DNA of 64,000 nucleotides from Flavihumibacter soli (GCF_010692725.1 NZ_JAAFZB010000095.1:558001-622000); one strand, 5' to 3'. Numbered from the stretch's first letter, positions 8,815 through 18,061 are shown. Notes: generated by a model from the sequence alone, not told the origin. A program made the numbers and translations.

Positions 8815-8957
8815 ATTGATAATGAGGGATAATTCTTAATAGAAATTTAAAGGAAATATTGCGGAAGGAAAAAAAATTAATTAAATAAATTAAGGAATCG
8901 TTTTTTCAATGAATGCATCAAGCATCTGCGATCGGTCTATAGAAGCGTCTGCCCGGG

Positions 8958-10274
8958 CTATAGTGGAATCGGAGGCAATACCGTTTTTTCCCATTCCGAA
9001 TGCCTGGCTTTTAGCTGCCGGAACTTCTCAGGGTTTGTTGCTTTCAGGTTGACTTTTTCGCCCGGATCTCTTCCGAGATCAAATAGAAACTCCTCTCCCT
9101 CATCCTGCAGGTACTTCCAGTTACCATCCCTTATGGCCTTCTGTTTTTTGCGCTGAGAGGTTCGCCAGTAAAAGGTTCTTTCTATCTCTTTCCCTTTACC
9201 CCGGCACAGTGGCATCAGATTAATGCCGTCAAGGGGAAAGTCAGGGTGGGGCTTTGCTCCGGCCGCTGCAAGGATCGTAGCAGTCCAGTCCATGGTAATT
9301 ACAGGCTGCGTGCTTGTCCCACCCGGCGGTATTATTCCGGTCCAGCGAATGAAGGCTGGCACCCTGATCCCGCCTTCCCATAGCGATCCTTTTGATTTAG
9401 CCAATCCGCCATTGTTAGAGTAGCGTTCGCCGCCATTATCATTTGTAAAAATAACAATGGTTTGATCGGCTAAACCTGTTTCATCCAATGCTTTCATCAC
9501 AGCACCAACGCCGTCATCCAGGCTTTTCATCATAGCCGCATAAATTGCCGCTGATCCACCCGCTCTGAAGTCTGCCGTATCATCGTATGCCTTGTCGGCA
9601 GGCCCCTGCCATGGCCAGTGAGGCGCATTATAGTTAAGAGTAAGGAAAAAGGGTTTCGAATGCGCGCCTTTCAGAAAAGCTACTGTTCTTTGGGTGAACA
9701 GATCTGTGAGGTAGCCCTCCTGAGTAACCGGGTTATTATTTTCATACAGATCTGGTTTCCCGCCGTCGCCCTTATGGGAGATGTAATCCGCTGCGCCGCT
9801 GTGGAATCCATAAAAATGATCAAAGCCGTTATCAACAGGACTATGCTGCGGCAGGAGGCCCAAATGCCATTTGCCGATCAGAACCGTCTCATAACCGCCT
9901 TGTTTCATTAATGTGCCAATCGAAGGGAATTCGGGTGTTAATCCATAAGTGCTGTCTTTGGCGGAAGCCGTAAGCGGCTCTATTAAACCAACAGGTATTC
10001 TGGCGGGATAGCGTCCTGTCATATAGCCGGCACGAGTAGGTGTGCAAAGCGGACCTGCTGAATAGGCCTGCGAAAACCGTAGCCCCTGGGAGGCGAGTTT
10101 ATCCAGATTCGGCGTCGAGTAAGCTTTTTGACCATACCCACTCAGATCTGCATAGCCCATATCATCAGTCATGATATAAATGATGTTCGGCCGCTGCAGT
10201 TGAGCGACTGAAGAAATCCCAAAGCAAAGGTTGATACCAAACAGGAACAAGCTACTGATTACCTTTAATTGCAT
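8958..10274 (-). CDS. Secreted type I sulfatase (arylsulfatase family)
   Basis: The 438-residue protein has a signal peptide (about 1-24) and an alkaline-phosphatase-fold sulfatase domain. YIMTDDMGYADLSGYG provides the metal-binding Asp pair. CTPTR at 77-81 fits the C-x-P-x-R signature whose Cys77 is converted to formylglycine. GKWHLG and FTNDNGGERYSNNGG are other family motifs. It hydrolyses sulfate esters, probably on sugars or polysaccharides, in the periplasm. The substrate is unknown: it is not inside a polysaccharide locus, and no sulfatase-maturing enzyme gene is in the window. Confidence 0.92.
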   Translation of the reverse strand: MQLKVISSLFLFGINLCFGISSVAQLQRPNIIYIMTDDMGYADLSGYGQKAYSTPNLDKLASQGLRFSQAYSAGPLCTPTRAGYMTGRYPARIPVGLIEPLTASAKDSTYGLTPEFPSIGTLMKQGGYETVLIGKWHLGLLPQHSPVDNGFDHFYGFHSGAADYISHKGDGGKPDLYENNNPVTQEGYLTDLFTQRTVAFLKGAHSKPFFLTLNYNAPHWPWQGPADKAYDDTADFRAGGSAAIYAAMMKSLDDGVGAVMKALDETGLADQTIVIFTNDNGGERYSNNGGLAKSKGSLWEGGIRVPAFIRWTGIIPPGGTSTQPVITMDWTATILAAAGAKPHPDFPLDGINLMPLCRGKGKEIERTFYWRTSQRKKQKAIRDGNWKYLQDEGEEFLFDLGRDPGEKVNLKATNPEKFRQLKARHSEWEKTVLPPIPL

Positions 10275-10384
10275 AACCTATATTGATTAAAGATAGGACG
10301 GATAGGAAGATAGTGATTTTTTTAATGGTGACCATATTGTGGATTGGCTCCTTACCATTCTGACGGGAAGCTTGGGTTTTAAAC

Positions 10385-10419
10385 AAAAAAAGCCGCCCTG
10401 AAATGAATCCGGGACGGCT
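10385..10419 (-). terminator. Terminator of ffh
   Basis: An 8-bp stem with one G-T pair: AGCCGCCC at 10391-10398 with GGACGGCT at 10412-10419. On the minus strand it is followed by a run of T interrupted by one G. It lies just after the ffh stop codon and ends its transcript. Confidence 0.75.
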
Positions 10420-10441
10420 TTTTATATGATTATGCTATTTC

Positions 10442-11782
10442 TTATTTGCCGAATGGCATCTTCGGCATACCACGCATCATTTTGGCTGCGGCTGCCGGAT
10501 TAGAGAACTGCTTCATCACCTTCCGCATATCTTCAAACTGTTTGATCAGTTTATTTACCTCGGTGATATTGGTTCCGGAACCGTTAGCGATCCGGGTACG
10601 ACGGCTTTGGTTAATTGAATCCGGGTTTTCGCGCTCGTATGGAGTCATCGAGCGGATGATCGATTCTATCGGCGTGAAAGCATTGTCATCAATTTCAATG
10701 TCCTTGATGGCTTTCCCTACACCCGGGATCATACCCATCAGGTCCTTCATATTTCCCATCTTTTTGATCTGCTGGATCTGGCTGATAAAGTCATTGAAGT
10801 CAAATTTATTCTTACGGATCTTTTTCTGAAGCTCTGCTGCTTCCTTTTCATCAAACTGTTGCTGGGCACGTTCAACAAGGGAAACAACATCACCCATTCC
10901 CAGAATCCGCGAAGCCATCCTGTCGGGATAGAACACATCCAGGGCCTCCATTTTCTCGCCGGTACCGATAAATTTAATCGGCTTCTTCACAACCGACTTA
11001 ATCGATAAAGCAGCACCACCCCGGGTATCTCCGTCCAGCTTGGTTAAAACCACACCTGTGAAGTCCAGACGGTCGTTGAATGCTTTGGCCGTGTTGACAG
11101 CATCCTGCCCGGTCATGGCATCAACCACGAATAAGATCTCGTGCGGGTTGGTAGCAGATTTAACTTCAGCAATCTCGTTCATCATCTGCTCGTCAATTGC
11201 GAGCCGGCCTGCAGTATCGATGATCACTAAGTTGTTGCCATTTTTCTTTGCTTCCGCAATACCGGCCAGCGCAATGCCCACCGGATCCTTTGACTGCAGA
11301 TCAGCAAATACCGGCACGCCGATCTGGCCTCCCAGTACCTGGAGCTGATCGATAGCCGCCGGGCGGTAAACGTCTCCGGCAACCAGTAACGGTTTTTTGT
11401 TCTTTTGAGTTTTCAGAAAGTTCGCCAGCTTCCCGGAGAAGGTGGTTTTACCCGCACCATTCAAACCGGCGATCAGAATAATCGTCGGATTTGCCGAAAT
11501 GCTGAGTTCATCAACAGACCCGCCCATCAGTTCGGTCAGTTCATCATTCATGATCTTGGTCAGGAGCTGGCCCGGAGAAATGCTTGTCAGCACATTCTGA
11601 CCCAGGGCTTTTTCTTTCACTTCATCAGTGAATGCTTTCGCGGTTTTATAGTTTACGTCGGCGTCCAAAAGAGCTTTTCTGATCTCTTTCATGGTTTCTG
11701 CCACGTTTATTTCAGTAATGTTCCCCTGACCCTTCAGTACTTTAAACGCACGGTCAAGTTTATCCTGTAAATTTTCAAACAT
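10442..11782 (-). CDS. ffh: Signal recognition particle GTPase Ffh
   Basis: The 446-residue SRP54 homologue binds 4.5S RNA and signal sequences and delivers ribosomes to FtsY. It has the N domain (about 1-85) and then the G domain with AGLNGAGKTTFSGKLA (G1), DTAGRL (G3) and TKLDGDTRGGAALS (G4/G5). The Met-rich M domain follows (KKMGNMKDLMGMIPG, RRTRIANGSG, ending in AAAAKMMRGMPKMPFGK). Length and order are standard. It has its own promoter and terminator, so it is a single-gene unit. Confidence 0.97.
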   Translation of the reverse strand: MFENLQDKLDRAFKVLKGQGNITEINVAETMKEIRKALLDADVNYKTAKAFTDEVKEKALGQNVLTSISPGQLLTKIMNDELTELMGGSVDELSISANPTIILIAGLNGAGKTTFSGKLANFLKTQKNKKPLLVAGDVYRPAAIDQLQVLGGQIGVPVFADLQSKDPVGIALAGIAEAKKNGNNLVIIDTAGRLAIDEQMMNEIAEVKSATNPHEILFVVDAMTGQDAVNTAKAFNDRLDFTGVVLTKLDGDTRGGAALSIKSVVKKPIKFIGTGEKMEALDVFYPDRMASRILGMGDVVSLVERAQQQFDEKEAAELQKKIRKNKFDFNDFISQIQQIKKMGNMKDLMGMIPGVGKAIKDIEIDDNAFTPIESIIRSMTPYERENPDSINQSRRTRIANGSGTNITEVNKLIKQFEDMRKVMKQFSNPAAAAKMMRGMPKMPFGK

Positions 11783-11804
11783 GATATATCATATATATAG
11801 GGCG

Positions 11805-11812
11805 CAAAATTA
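11805..11812 (-). promoter_or_regulatory. -7 promoter element of ffh
   Basis: TAATTTTG on the minus strand fits TAnnTTTG exactly and lies 22 nt upstream of the ffh ATG. No -33 TTG at the expected distance. Confidence 0.45.
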
Positions 11813-11964
11813 GCAATATTCTAAGTAACTATGGAAGCCTGGTGAATATTCAGCTGACAGCTAGCAGCAATCAGCTTTCAGCTAACAGAGCAGCCTGGTA
11901 AAACCTTTTCACCGCCATTTTTCGGTTCTTTACCGAAAACTTAAGGTCGCCTGCCCATTAAGAA

Positions 11965-11995
11965 TTGTCCTGTCAGGTGCCCCGCCCTACATTTG
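11965..11995 (+). promoter_or_regulatory. Complete Bacteroidota promoter in front of a broken frame
   Basis: TTG at 11965-11967, 20 nt, then TACATTTG at 11988-11995: both consensus elements at the expected spacing. The nearest ATG is at 12004 and opens an 18-codon frame that is already stopped. Confidence 0.5.
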
Positions 11996-12003
11996 ATCCA
12001 ATA

Positions 12004-12177
12004 ATGCTACGCAGGGCAATAGAAACAGATGCTACGGCAGTTTTAAGAAAGAAACATTAAGATATGAGAAAGAATTTAGTTACAAGAAGCAGTTTGTCCC
12101 ATAATGCGGTTCAAACACAGATTAAGATGGAGGCAGATACAAGGTCTTTTCGAAAAGATCGCTGGCCTCATTATTAA
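12004..12177 (+). pseudogene. Possible decayed GNAT acetyltransferase start
   Basis: ATG at 12004 opens MLRRAIETDATAVLRKKH followed by TAA. A second ATG at 12064 in the same frame continues for 37 residues to 12177. The first residues look like the beginning of a GNAT N-acetyltransferase (R-A-x-E-x-D-A-x-A-V/I-L), but no acetyl-CoA-binding motif follows. The intact promoter directly upstream suggests a gene once stood here. The family call is weak. Confidence 0.25.
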
Positions 12178-12324
12178 CAAAAATATTACTAACCGGGCGT
12201 TGCAACTTTAACCACTTTTGCGGCGTCATTAGAACACCTAATCAATTATGACATGGAATCCTTATGCGCCGTTGCTGAACATAGCAGGCGACACATCAGG
12301 TCTCCTTTCTTTAAAAATCAATAG

Positions 12325-14781
12325 ATGAAAAAAATACTACTTTTTGCTTTACTGGGATTTGCTAATGATGCGTTTTGTTATAGCGGGCCGGGAGACAAGG
12401 TTCCAGAAGTAAAAAAAATGAGTGCTGTCAGGATCGACCGGGCACCTAAAATTGATGGCGTGCTGGAAGATGACATCTGGAAGAATATTCCCGCAGCGAC
12501 CGATTTCACCGAGTTGAGACCTGTGCCCGGCCGCAAAGCCAAAGCCGGTCAGGAAACACTGGTAAAAATAGCTTACGACGATTCAGGTATCTATATCGGT
12601 GCGCGAATGAACGAACTTACTGCCGATAGCATCGCCAGGGAACTGGCACCACGCGACCGGGTTGGCAACGCAGATTTCATCGGTGTCATATTCGACACCT
12701 ACCTGGATAAGATCAATGGAAACGGATTCTTCGTCACAGCTGCCGGTTCTCAGTTCGACGCTAAATATTCTAATGGCGGCAATGAGGATGAGCTATGGAA
12801 TGCCGTCTGGGACAGTGACGTGAAGATCGATGACAAAGGCTGGACCGTGGAAATGCGCATACCGTATTCAGCATTGCGTTTCTCAAGCAAAGACGTTCAA
12901 AAGTGGGGTGTAAACATGGTCCGGATGCGGCAGAAAGTAAGACAGCAATCTTTCTGGAATCCCATTGATCCCAATAACAACGGATTCATCAATCAGGGCG
13001 GCGAGCTCACCGGCATTGCCAATGTGAAGTCACCGGTAAGGCTTTCCTTTTCACCCTATGTTTCGAGCTATTTGAACAATTACCCATCTAATCTTGCTGG
13101 AGTCAAAAATACGACGGGCTCTTTCAACGGCGGTATGGACATAAAATACGGGATAAATCAAAGTTTTACACTGGATATGACACTGGTGCCCGACTTCGGA
13201 CAGGTTCAGTCCGATAACCAGGTGCTGAATCTGACACCTTTCGAAGTACAATACGATGAGAACCGCCAGTTTTTCACGGAAGGAACGGAATTGTTCAGTA
13301 AAGGTGATCTCTTTTATTCACGCCGGATTGGTTCCAATCCCAATTATTTAGCCAATGTAACTTTAGCAGAGGGTGAAAAATTTATTAAAAACCCGATTGA
13401 AAGTAAATTACTCAACGCCACTAAGATCTCGGGACGTACGTCTAAGGGCTTGGGGATAGGCTTCTTCAATGCGCTGACAAACCGTATGGAAACCATCATT
13501 GAGGATGCTGCGGGCAACCGCCGTTCTGTAGAAACACAGCCATTGACGAACTTCAATATTTTTGTTCTTGACCAGACATTAAAGAATAATTCCTCGATCA
13601 GTTTCATAAACACGAACGTGTTACGCAAAGGGGCAGCCTTTGACGCAAATGTCACGGCAGTTGATTTCAGTTTCAACGATAAGAAGAATGTATGGAACAT
13701 CAAGGGAACCGGTAAGATGAGCAATATCACGGCTCCGGGAACTGCAACCGATGCCACAGGCTATAGCTATAACCTCAAATTCGGCAAGCAAAGCGGAAAG
13801 TTTCAATACAACTTCCTTCAGCAGCTTACCGATGACAAGTTCAGTCCCAATGACCTGGGCATCCTGAATAACAATAACTTTTTTAACAATTCCGTTTTCG
13901 GCGAGATCAACCTGTATAAAGGGAAAAAGGTCTATAATGAACTGCATGCGTTTATCCAGGCACGTTATTCACAACGCTTCACCCCTCGTTCTTATCAGAC
14001 CTACGGCCTTTATTCAGGGATATATATGGAACTCAAAAATTTATGGTACATAGAAGCGAATGCAGAATGGGAGCCTGAAGGGAATGATTTTTATGAATCA
14101 CGTAACGGAATGGTCTTCAAAAAGTCAGCTTATAGCTTTGCCGGCCTGGCACTAGGATCAAACCGTGCAAAAAAATATAATGCCGGAGTGTTCGCTTACG
14201 TTAACGCCAAAAAACAGTTTGACGGGAGGGGATATGATATGGGCTTCTACCAAAACCTCCGCTTCAACAATAAATTCAGCATCGGCAACGACCTGAGTTA
14301 TGAGCCGCGTTTTAATTATGCAGGCTGGGTTGGCAAAATAGGCCCTGAGGAGACACCTCAGACCATCTTCTCGCGTTTTGACCGCCAGACCATAGAAAAC
14401 TCCTTTGATGCAAAATATTCATTCAATACAAAGATGGGACTTACCCTTGTGGCAAGACATTACTGGTCAACCCGCCAGAATAAGGAGTTCTTCACTCTTG
14501 ACAACGATGGAAGGCTGTCCCCAGCAGGTGTCGATAACAATTATGACGTAAACTTTAATACGTTCAACATTGACATGAACTATATCTGGCAGTTTGCCCC
14601 AGGCAGCCAGTTAACAGTAACCTGGAAAGACGTCTCTAGTGCAAATGAGGATGCCGTATTGAAAGGATACAGCCGCAATCTCGATCACATCTTCAATACA
14701 CCGCAGAACAATAGTTTGTCACTTAAGGTGTTATATTATATAGATTACCTGCAGTTAAAGCAGTTAAGGAAAAAAGGATAA
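12325..14781 (+). CDS. DUF5916 outer-membrane protein with N-terminal CBM9-like domain
   Basis: The 818-residue protein has a signal peptide (about 1-19). The N-terminal carbohydrate-binding family-9-like domain lies at about 30-230 (APKIDGVLEDDIWKNIPAATDF ... DSGIYIGARM ... WTVEMRIPYSALRFS). A long DUF5916 region of alternating aromatic strands then runs to the C-terminus and looks like an outer-membrane beta-barrel (DYNYDVNFNTFNIDMNYIW-type repeats). Members are widespread in Bacteroidota, and their molecular function is not established. A strong terminator follows at 14797. The first ATG fits the signal peptide. Confidence 0.88.
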   Translation: MKKILLFALLGFANDAFCYSGPGDKVPEVKKMSAVRIDRAPKIDGVLEDDIWKNIPAATDFTELRPVPGRKAKAGQETLVKIAYDDSGIYIGARMNELTADSIARELAPRDRVGNADFIGVIFDTYLDKINGNGFFVTAAGSQFDAKYSNGGNEDELWNAVWDSDVKIDDKGWTVEMRIPYSALRFSSKDVQKWGVNMVRMRQKVRQQSFWNPIDPNNNGFINQGGELTGIANVKSPVRLSFSPYVSSYLNNYPSNLAGVKNTTGSFNGGMDIKYGINQSFTLDMTLVPDFGQVQSDNQVLNLTPFEVQYDENRQFFTEGTELFSKGDLFYSRRIGSNPNYLANVTLAEGEKFIKNPIESKLLNATKISGRTSKGLGIGFFNALTNRMETIIEDAAGNRRSVETQPLTNFNIFVLDQTLKNNSSISFINTNVLRKGAAFDANVTAVDFSFNDKKNVWNIKGTGKMSNITAPGTATDATGYSYNLKFGKQSGKFQYNFLQQLTDDKFSPNDLGILNNNNFFNNSVFGEINLYKGKKVYNELHAFIQARYSQRFTPRSYQTYGLYSGIYMELKNLWYIEANAEWEPEGNDFYESRNGMVFKKSAYSFAGLALGSNRAKKYNAGVFAYVNAKKQFDGRGYDMGFYQNLRFNNKFSIGNDLSYEPRFNYAGWVGKIGPEETPQTIFSRFDRQTIENSFDAKYSFNTKMGLTLVARHYWSTRQNKEFFTLDNDGRLSPAGVDNNYDVNFNTFNIDMNYIWQFAPGSQLTVTWKDVSSANEDAVLKGYSRNLDHIFNTPQNNSLSLKVLYYIDYLQLKQLRKKG

Positions 14782-14796
14782 GTTTTTGATTAAGTA

Positions 14797-14830
14797 AAGC
14801 CGGTTCCGGATATTCGGGATCGGCTTTTTT
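14797..14830 (+). terminator. Terminator between convergent DUF5916 and DUF3078 genes
   Basis: AAGCCGGTTCC (14797-14807) pairs with GGGATCGGCTT (14816-14826) over 11 positions including two G-T pairs, with an 8-nt loop and then T6. It serves the plus-strand gene. In the minus direction the T-rich tail is weak but the stem may still act. Confidence 0.85.
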
Positions 14831-14836
14831 GTGTCC

Positions 14837-15835
14837 TTATTTTTGAAGTTTATAGACAAGGCCTAATGACATCGTCTGGCTTGCCTGTATACGGTTAGCC
14901 GTATCATCATCATATAAAACCGTTCCAGTTAAGGAAACATTTATCAGTTTATTTACCCGGGCGGTCAAAGTCGCATCGATCCGGTGGTCGACGCTTTCCA
15001 GGTGCTCATAATTAGCGAACATTACATATCGGCTCTTGAGATTCAGGTTTTTAGCAATGTCCTTCTCCAGGCTGCTTACGAGCTGAAAAGCCAGCTCGTT
15101 ACGGAAGCGGCTTCCAGGTTCAACACCAAAATTCTTGGGATTCGTACGATAGATACCTGTGTCGAGAACAAAAGTTTGTCTTGCGGTACCCGTACCTATA
15201 CGAAGAAAGAAATATTTAGCAGGCTTATACTCAAATCCTACGGACTCGGTGAGATAACCGGGTGACATGAATCTCGACAGCAAGGTTCTGACTTCCCTGC
15301 CATCTACAGTACTGAAAGAATACCCTTTTTCGAACTGTGATTCGAAGTTAACGGAAGCAAAGAAGTTCCATGACTTCGAAAGCTTTAATCCCACCTTATT
15401 ATCCCAGAATATGCGGTCCATGATCTTACGCTCAAGCTGGTCCTTATTCTTTTGCTTGCCATACTGCAGTATTAGTTCCGAAACAAAGTTTTTGTCACCT
15501 TTTGTATAATCGGCTTTGTAGCCAAAATTTGTTCCGAGCGCCAATGAATTCACACCGCCGCTGCTCCAGTTATTACTGTAAGAAGCCTGGTTGAAATTAA
15601 TTCCGAAGGCGACCCAGTTTCGCCAGTAGTTTACTTTAAGCTGAAGTGAATCACCAGGCAGATCAACCGGTTCGAACAGAATAATGGGCTTTCGTACGGG
15701 TAAACTATTCTTACGGGGAAATTGCCGCAATTCTTTTAATTGTAAAGTATCGGGGATAGTGTCTGTTTCCTGAGCTGTAGCGGGGTGTAAAAACAGGAAC
15801 GATAGTATGAGTAAAAGAAAAAATCTAATAGGCAT
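14837..15835 (-). CDS. DUF3078 domain outer-membrane protein
   Basis: The 332-residue protein has a signal peptide (MPIRFFLLLILSFLFLHPATA). The DUF3078 region (about 70-330) includes WVAFGINFNQASYSNNWSSG, YGKQKNKDQLERKIMDRIFW and KSWNFFASVNFESQFEKGY. Regularly spaced aromatic strands suggest a beta-barrel in the outer membrane. The family is typical of Bacteroidota and has no assigned activity. It is convergent with the DUF5916 gene across a shared terminator. Confidence 0.88.
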   Translation of the reverse strand: MPIRFFLLLILSFLFLHPATAQETDTIPDTLQLKELRQFPRKNSLPVRKPIILFEPVDLPGDSLQLKVNYWRNWVAFGINFNQASYSNNWSSGGVNSLALGTNFGYKADYTKGDKNFVSELILQYGKQKNKDQLERKIMDRIFWDNKVGLKLSKSWNFFASVNFESQFEKGYSFSTVDGREVRTLLSRFMSPGYLTESVGFEYKPAKYFFLRIGTGTARQTFVLDTGIYRTNPKNFGVEPGSRFRNELAFQLVSSLEKDIAKNLNLKSRYVMFANYEHLESVDHRIDATLTARVNKLINVSLTGTVLYDDDTANRIQASQTMSLGLVYKLQK

Positions 15836-15943
15836 CGCACAAATAAACCGAAAAAATGAAGGGTATTAAAATTCAATCTCAACTTAAATGTTTTCTGAAA
15901 GTAAACAATGCCAGGAATTTGCATTGATTAAGCCTGAATTCCT

Positions 15944-16288
15944 TCAGGCAGATTGATAGCGTGCGGCAAAAAAAGAGGTCCAGGACCAGAAGGTCCGGTG
16001 TTTCAGGTACTCAGGGTTTCTTTCATTAGAATAGGCCTCCCGTTCGAACACGATATTGCGGTAGGCTTTATCATGATGCATATAGTAGAGCAGATTCAGA
16101 AGATAATTCAGGAAATATAAGGCGTAGAATGGGATGACCAGCAACTCCAGCTGCTGGCGCAAGTGGATGTTTTCATGATTAATGATCACTTTATTTAATT
16201 TTAGCCTTTGCGTTTTTACTAAAATAAAAGGAAATAAGGCCATTCCGGCAGCCGGAAGGAAAGGTACCCGGAGAATCATCAGTTTCAT
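15944..16288 (-). CDS. Small membrane protein with HExxH zinc-peptidase motif
   Basis: The 114-residue protein has a hydrophobic start (about 5-25), then NHENIHLRQQLELL with an HExxH motif (HENIH). A membrane helix follows (VIPFYALYFLNYLLNLLYYM), then FEREAYSNE at about 82-90, where a third glutamate ligand could sit. This arrangement recalls the catalytic core of membrane M56/M48-type peptidases, but the protein is far smaller than those. The ATG overlaps the stop of the upstream CarboxypepD_reg-like gene by 4 bp (ATGA), so the two are translationally coupled. Peptidase activity is inference. Confidence 0.65.
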   Translation of the reverse strand: MKLMILRVPFLPAAGMALFPFILVKTQRLKLNKVIINHENIHLRQQLELLVIPFYALYFLNYLLNLLYYMHHDKAYRNIVFEREAYSNERNPEYLKHRTFWSWTSFFAARYQSA

Positions 16289-17043
16289 GGCCTGTTACCT
16301 TCCAGGGGTTCCAGCCGGTGCGCGGCCGGGTTTTGCAGGTATCGCTGGTAACTGGTTTTTATAAATGTGATAAGCTGATAATCGCTGGCCTCGATCACAA
16401 AACTGTATGAGGGGCGGTATTGCTCCATAAAATCCGTGAGTTTATCGCCCTTTAACCCGGTGACATCGGTTACCAGCACGGGATTGTACCGGTAGGCTAT
16501 CATGGCTTCGCGATAATCACGTTCGATGATCTTTTGTAATTGCCTCGCATTTTTCCCTTCCTTGCTCAGCAAGTTATAGAGCGTATTGATACTCAGGCCG
16601 GCTCCTCCCGCCGAATTGCTCCCCCCGGTAGAGAAAATATCCTTCGTATTACCTTTAGTGTAGGCACCCTTATAGGCCTTTTGAGTTTCCTTAAGTTGTT
16701 CTGTCGGATTGATAAGGCTGTCCTGAATGCGTACTTCCTTTAAGCGGATACTGGTTTGTTTTAAATAGAACAGGAGGGTGTTGGATGTACCGACACTGAG
16801 TGTGTCTACGCGGTAGCCCTGCAGCGCCGCGACTAAGATATCGCCGGGACTGGCAACGGTGGTAAATTCTCCCTTGCTGTTATTGTAAAAACCTTTGCTG
16901 GTAGTAGTGTTGTAGATATAGACGCGACTGAGCCTTTGCTTGCTGTCCGTGTCAAAAACAATACCCTGAACTGTTTTTTCCTGGGCAATCGATCGCCCTC
17001 CCAGAAGGAACAGCGCAATGAGTATACAAAAGGTCGTTTTCAA
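16285..17043 (-). CDS. CarboxypepD_reg-like secreted protein
   Basis: A TTG at 17043 gives a clean signal peptide, MKTTFCILIALFLLGGRSIAQ. The frame stays open to another TTG at 17091, but that adds 16 basic residues unlike a signal sequence. A carboxypeptidase-regulatory-like beta domain follows (VQGIVFDTDSKQRLSRVYIY ... GEFTTVASPGDILVAALQGY). The remaining ~150 residues are polar, with a Gly/Ser-rich stretch and NPTEQLKETQKAYKGAY. Family members sit in the periplasm or outer membrane. It is translationally coupled to the small HExxH membrane protein downstream. The function is unknown. Confidence 0.7.
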   Translation of the reverse strand: MKTTFCILIALFLLGGRSIAQEKTVQGIVFDTDSKQRLSRVYIYNTTTSKGFYNNSKGEFTTVASPGDILVAALQGYRVDTLSVGTSNTLLFYLKQTSIRLKEVRIQDSLINPTEQLKETQKAYKGAYTKGNTKDIFSTGGSNSAGGAGLSINTLYNLLSKEGKNARQLQKIIERDYREAMIAYRYNPVLVTDVTGLKGDKLTDFMEQYRPSYSFVIEASDYQLITFIKTSYQRYLQNPAAHRLEPLEGNRP

Positions 17044-17239
17044 ATGGTGTAAATGTATGCGAAAATTGCCCGAACGGAAACCTCTTAACAATCTTTAACA
17101 ATCCAGGCGGCTTTTTGCTCTCGATTTTTTCACATCCCCGTGCCATTTCAATGACCAGCCGCAGGGGAAAAATTTTTATATCCAAAAGACCCGGGCTTTA
17201 CAGGCTGTTTAGAGCGGTAAAAGTCTCTTATACCAGCCC

Positions 17240-18061
17240 TTATTTTGATACCAGAAGCAATTGCCCGGGCACAAGGTCTTCTTTCCGCAGATCGTTTAGA
17301 ATCCGGACGTCTTCGACTGTCAGCGCAAAGCGTTTTGAAATTGAATATAGCGTGTCACCCTTTTTAACCTCATATATCTTCATCGCGACCGCCGGCTTCG
17401 CCACCTCTTCTTTTTTCTCTTCGGGTATATTCTGTGTTATTTCGGCAAGAACCCGGTCTTCACGCTTTATTTTCTCTACTTCGTTTTCTTTACGGTCATA
17501 CTGATCAAGGCCATAACGTTCAACAAGCGTGATAAGTAGTTCAGGATAACGGGGATTGGTGGCATAACCCGCTTGTTTCAGGCCATTAGCCCAGCCTTTA
17601 TAGTCGTTTTTATCGAGTTCGAACAGAAAGGCATACCGCTTCCGTTTTAAAAACTCCGTATGATCCCTGAAAGACTCTTCCGGGCTTTTGTATACCCTGA
17701 AACAATCGTTGATCTGATCGTCGTCGCGAAGGATAGTAGGCCCTTTCCAGTCAGAGTTGCATTTAATCCCGAAATGATTATTCGCCTCTCTTGCCAGGCT
17801 GCTGTTACCGTTGCCCGACTCGAGAAGTCCCTGCGCAAGCGTAATGCTGGCCGGAATTCCTGATCGGTTCATTTCACTAATGGCTATGGCTTTATAACGG
17901 CTGATATATGCTTCGCCTGAATATTTGTTGACAAGATTGTTATTTGAGATCACCTGACCGGATGCTTTGGCAGCAGGAGGTTTTTTACCGGCCATTTTGA
18001 GGCTGTTGCAGGAACTCAGTGTAACTCCTGCAAAACACAGGACGATAATATTTAATTTCAT
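17240..18061 (-). CDS. Glucosaminidase-LysM lipoprotein
   Basis: The 273-residue protein has a lipoprotein signal (LSSC, lipidated Cys18). A mannosyl-glycoprotein endo-beta-N-acetylglucosaminidase-type (FlgJ-like) domain lies at about 52-190: AISEMNRSGIPASITLAQGL contains the start, then ESGNGNSSLAREANNHFGIK with a catalytic-type Glu, and FRVYKSPEESFRDHTEFLK. A charged Lys/Glu linker leads to one LysM repeat (YEVKKGDTLYSISKRF) near 225-270. It should cut peptidoglycan glycan strands at the outer membrane. It follows a close paralog by 5 bp, so the two form an operon. Confidence 0.9.
   Translation of the reverse strand: MKLNIIVLCFAGVTLSSCNSLKMAGKKPPAAKASGQVISNNNLVNKYSGEAYISRYKAIAISEMNRSGIPASITLAQGLLESGNGNSSLAREANNHFGIKCNSDWKGPTILRDDDQINDCFRVYKSPEESFRDHTEFLKRKRYAFLFELDKNDYKGWANGLKQAGYATNPRYPELLITLVERYGLDQYDRKENEVEKIKREDRVLAEITQNIPEEKKEEVAKPAVAMKIYEVKKGDTLYSISKRFALTVEDVRILNDLRKEDLVPGQLLLVSK

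Larger units (their letters stand above)
11783..12324. other. 540-bp intergenic region: short repeats, a promoter and a decayed reading frame
   Basis: Besides the ffh promoter it holds several copies of a CAGCT-containing word (11850-11885). A hairpin follows with TTTTCGGT/ACCGAAAA arms (11919-11939, loop TCTTT). A well-formed promoter and an interrupted frame are described separately. Nothing else coding is seen up to the DUF5916 gene. Confidence 0.5.

Noticed and set aside
8890-8994. A 34-residue minus-strand frame overlapping the end of the sulfatase gene
   Set aside because: Too short, no recognisable motif, and its first third is constrained by the overlapping sulfatase.
11850-11890. 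CAGCT-rich stretch as a CRISPR or satellite repeat
   Set aside because: The words are short, irregularly spaced and imperfect; this is simple low-complexity intergenic DNA.
15932-15949. GCCTGAA/TTCAGGC hairpin over the stop of the small HExxH gene as a terminator
   Set aside because: The stem is only 7 bp with a 4-nt loop, overlaps the stop codon and lacks a T run.
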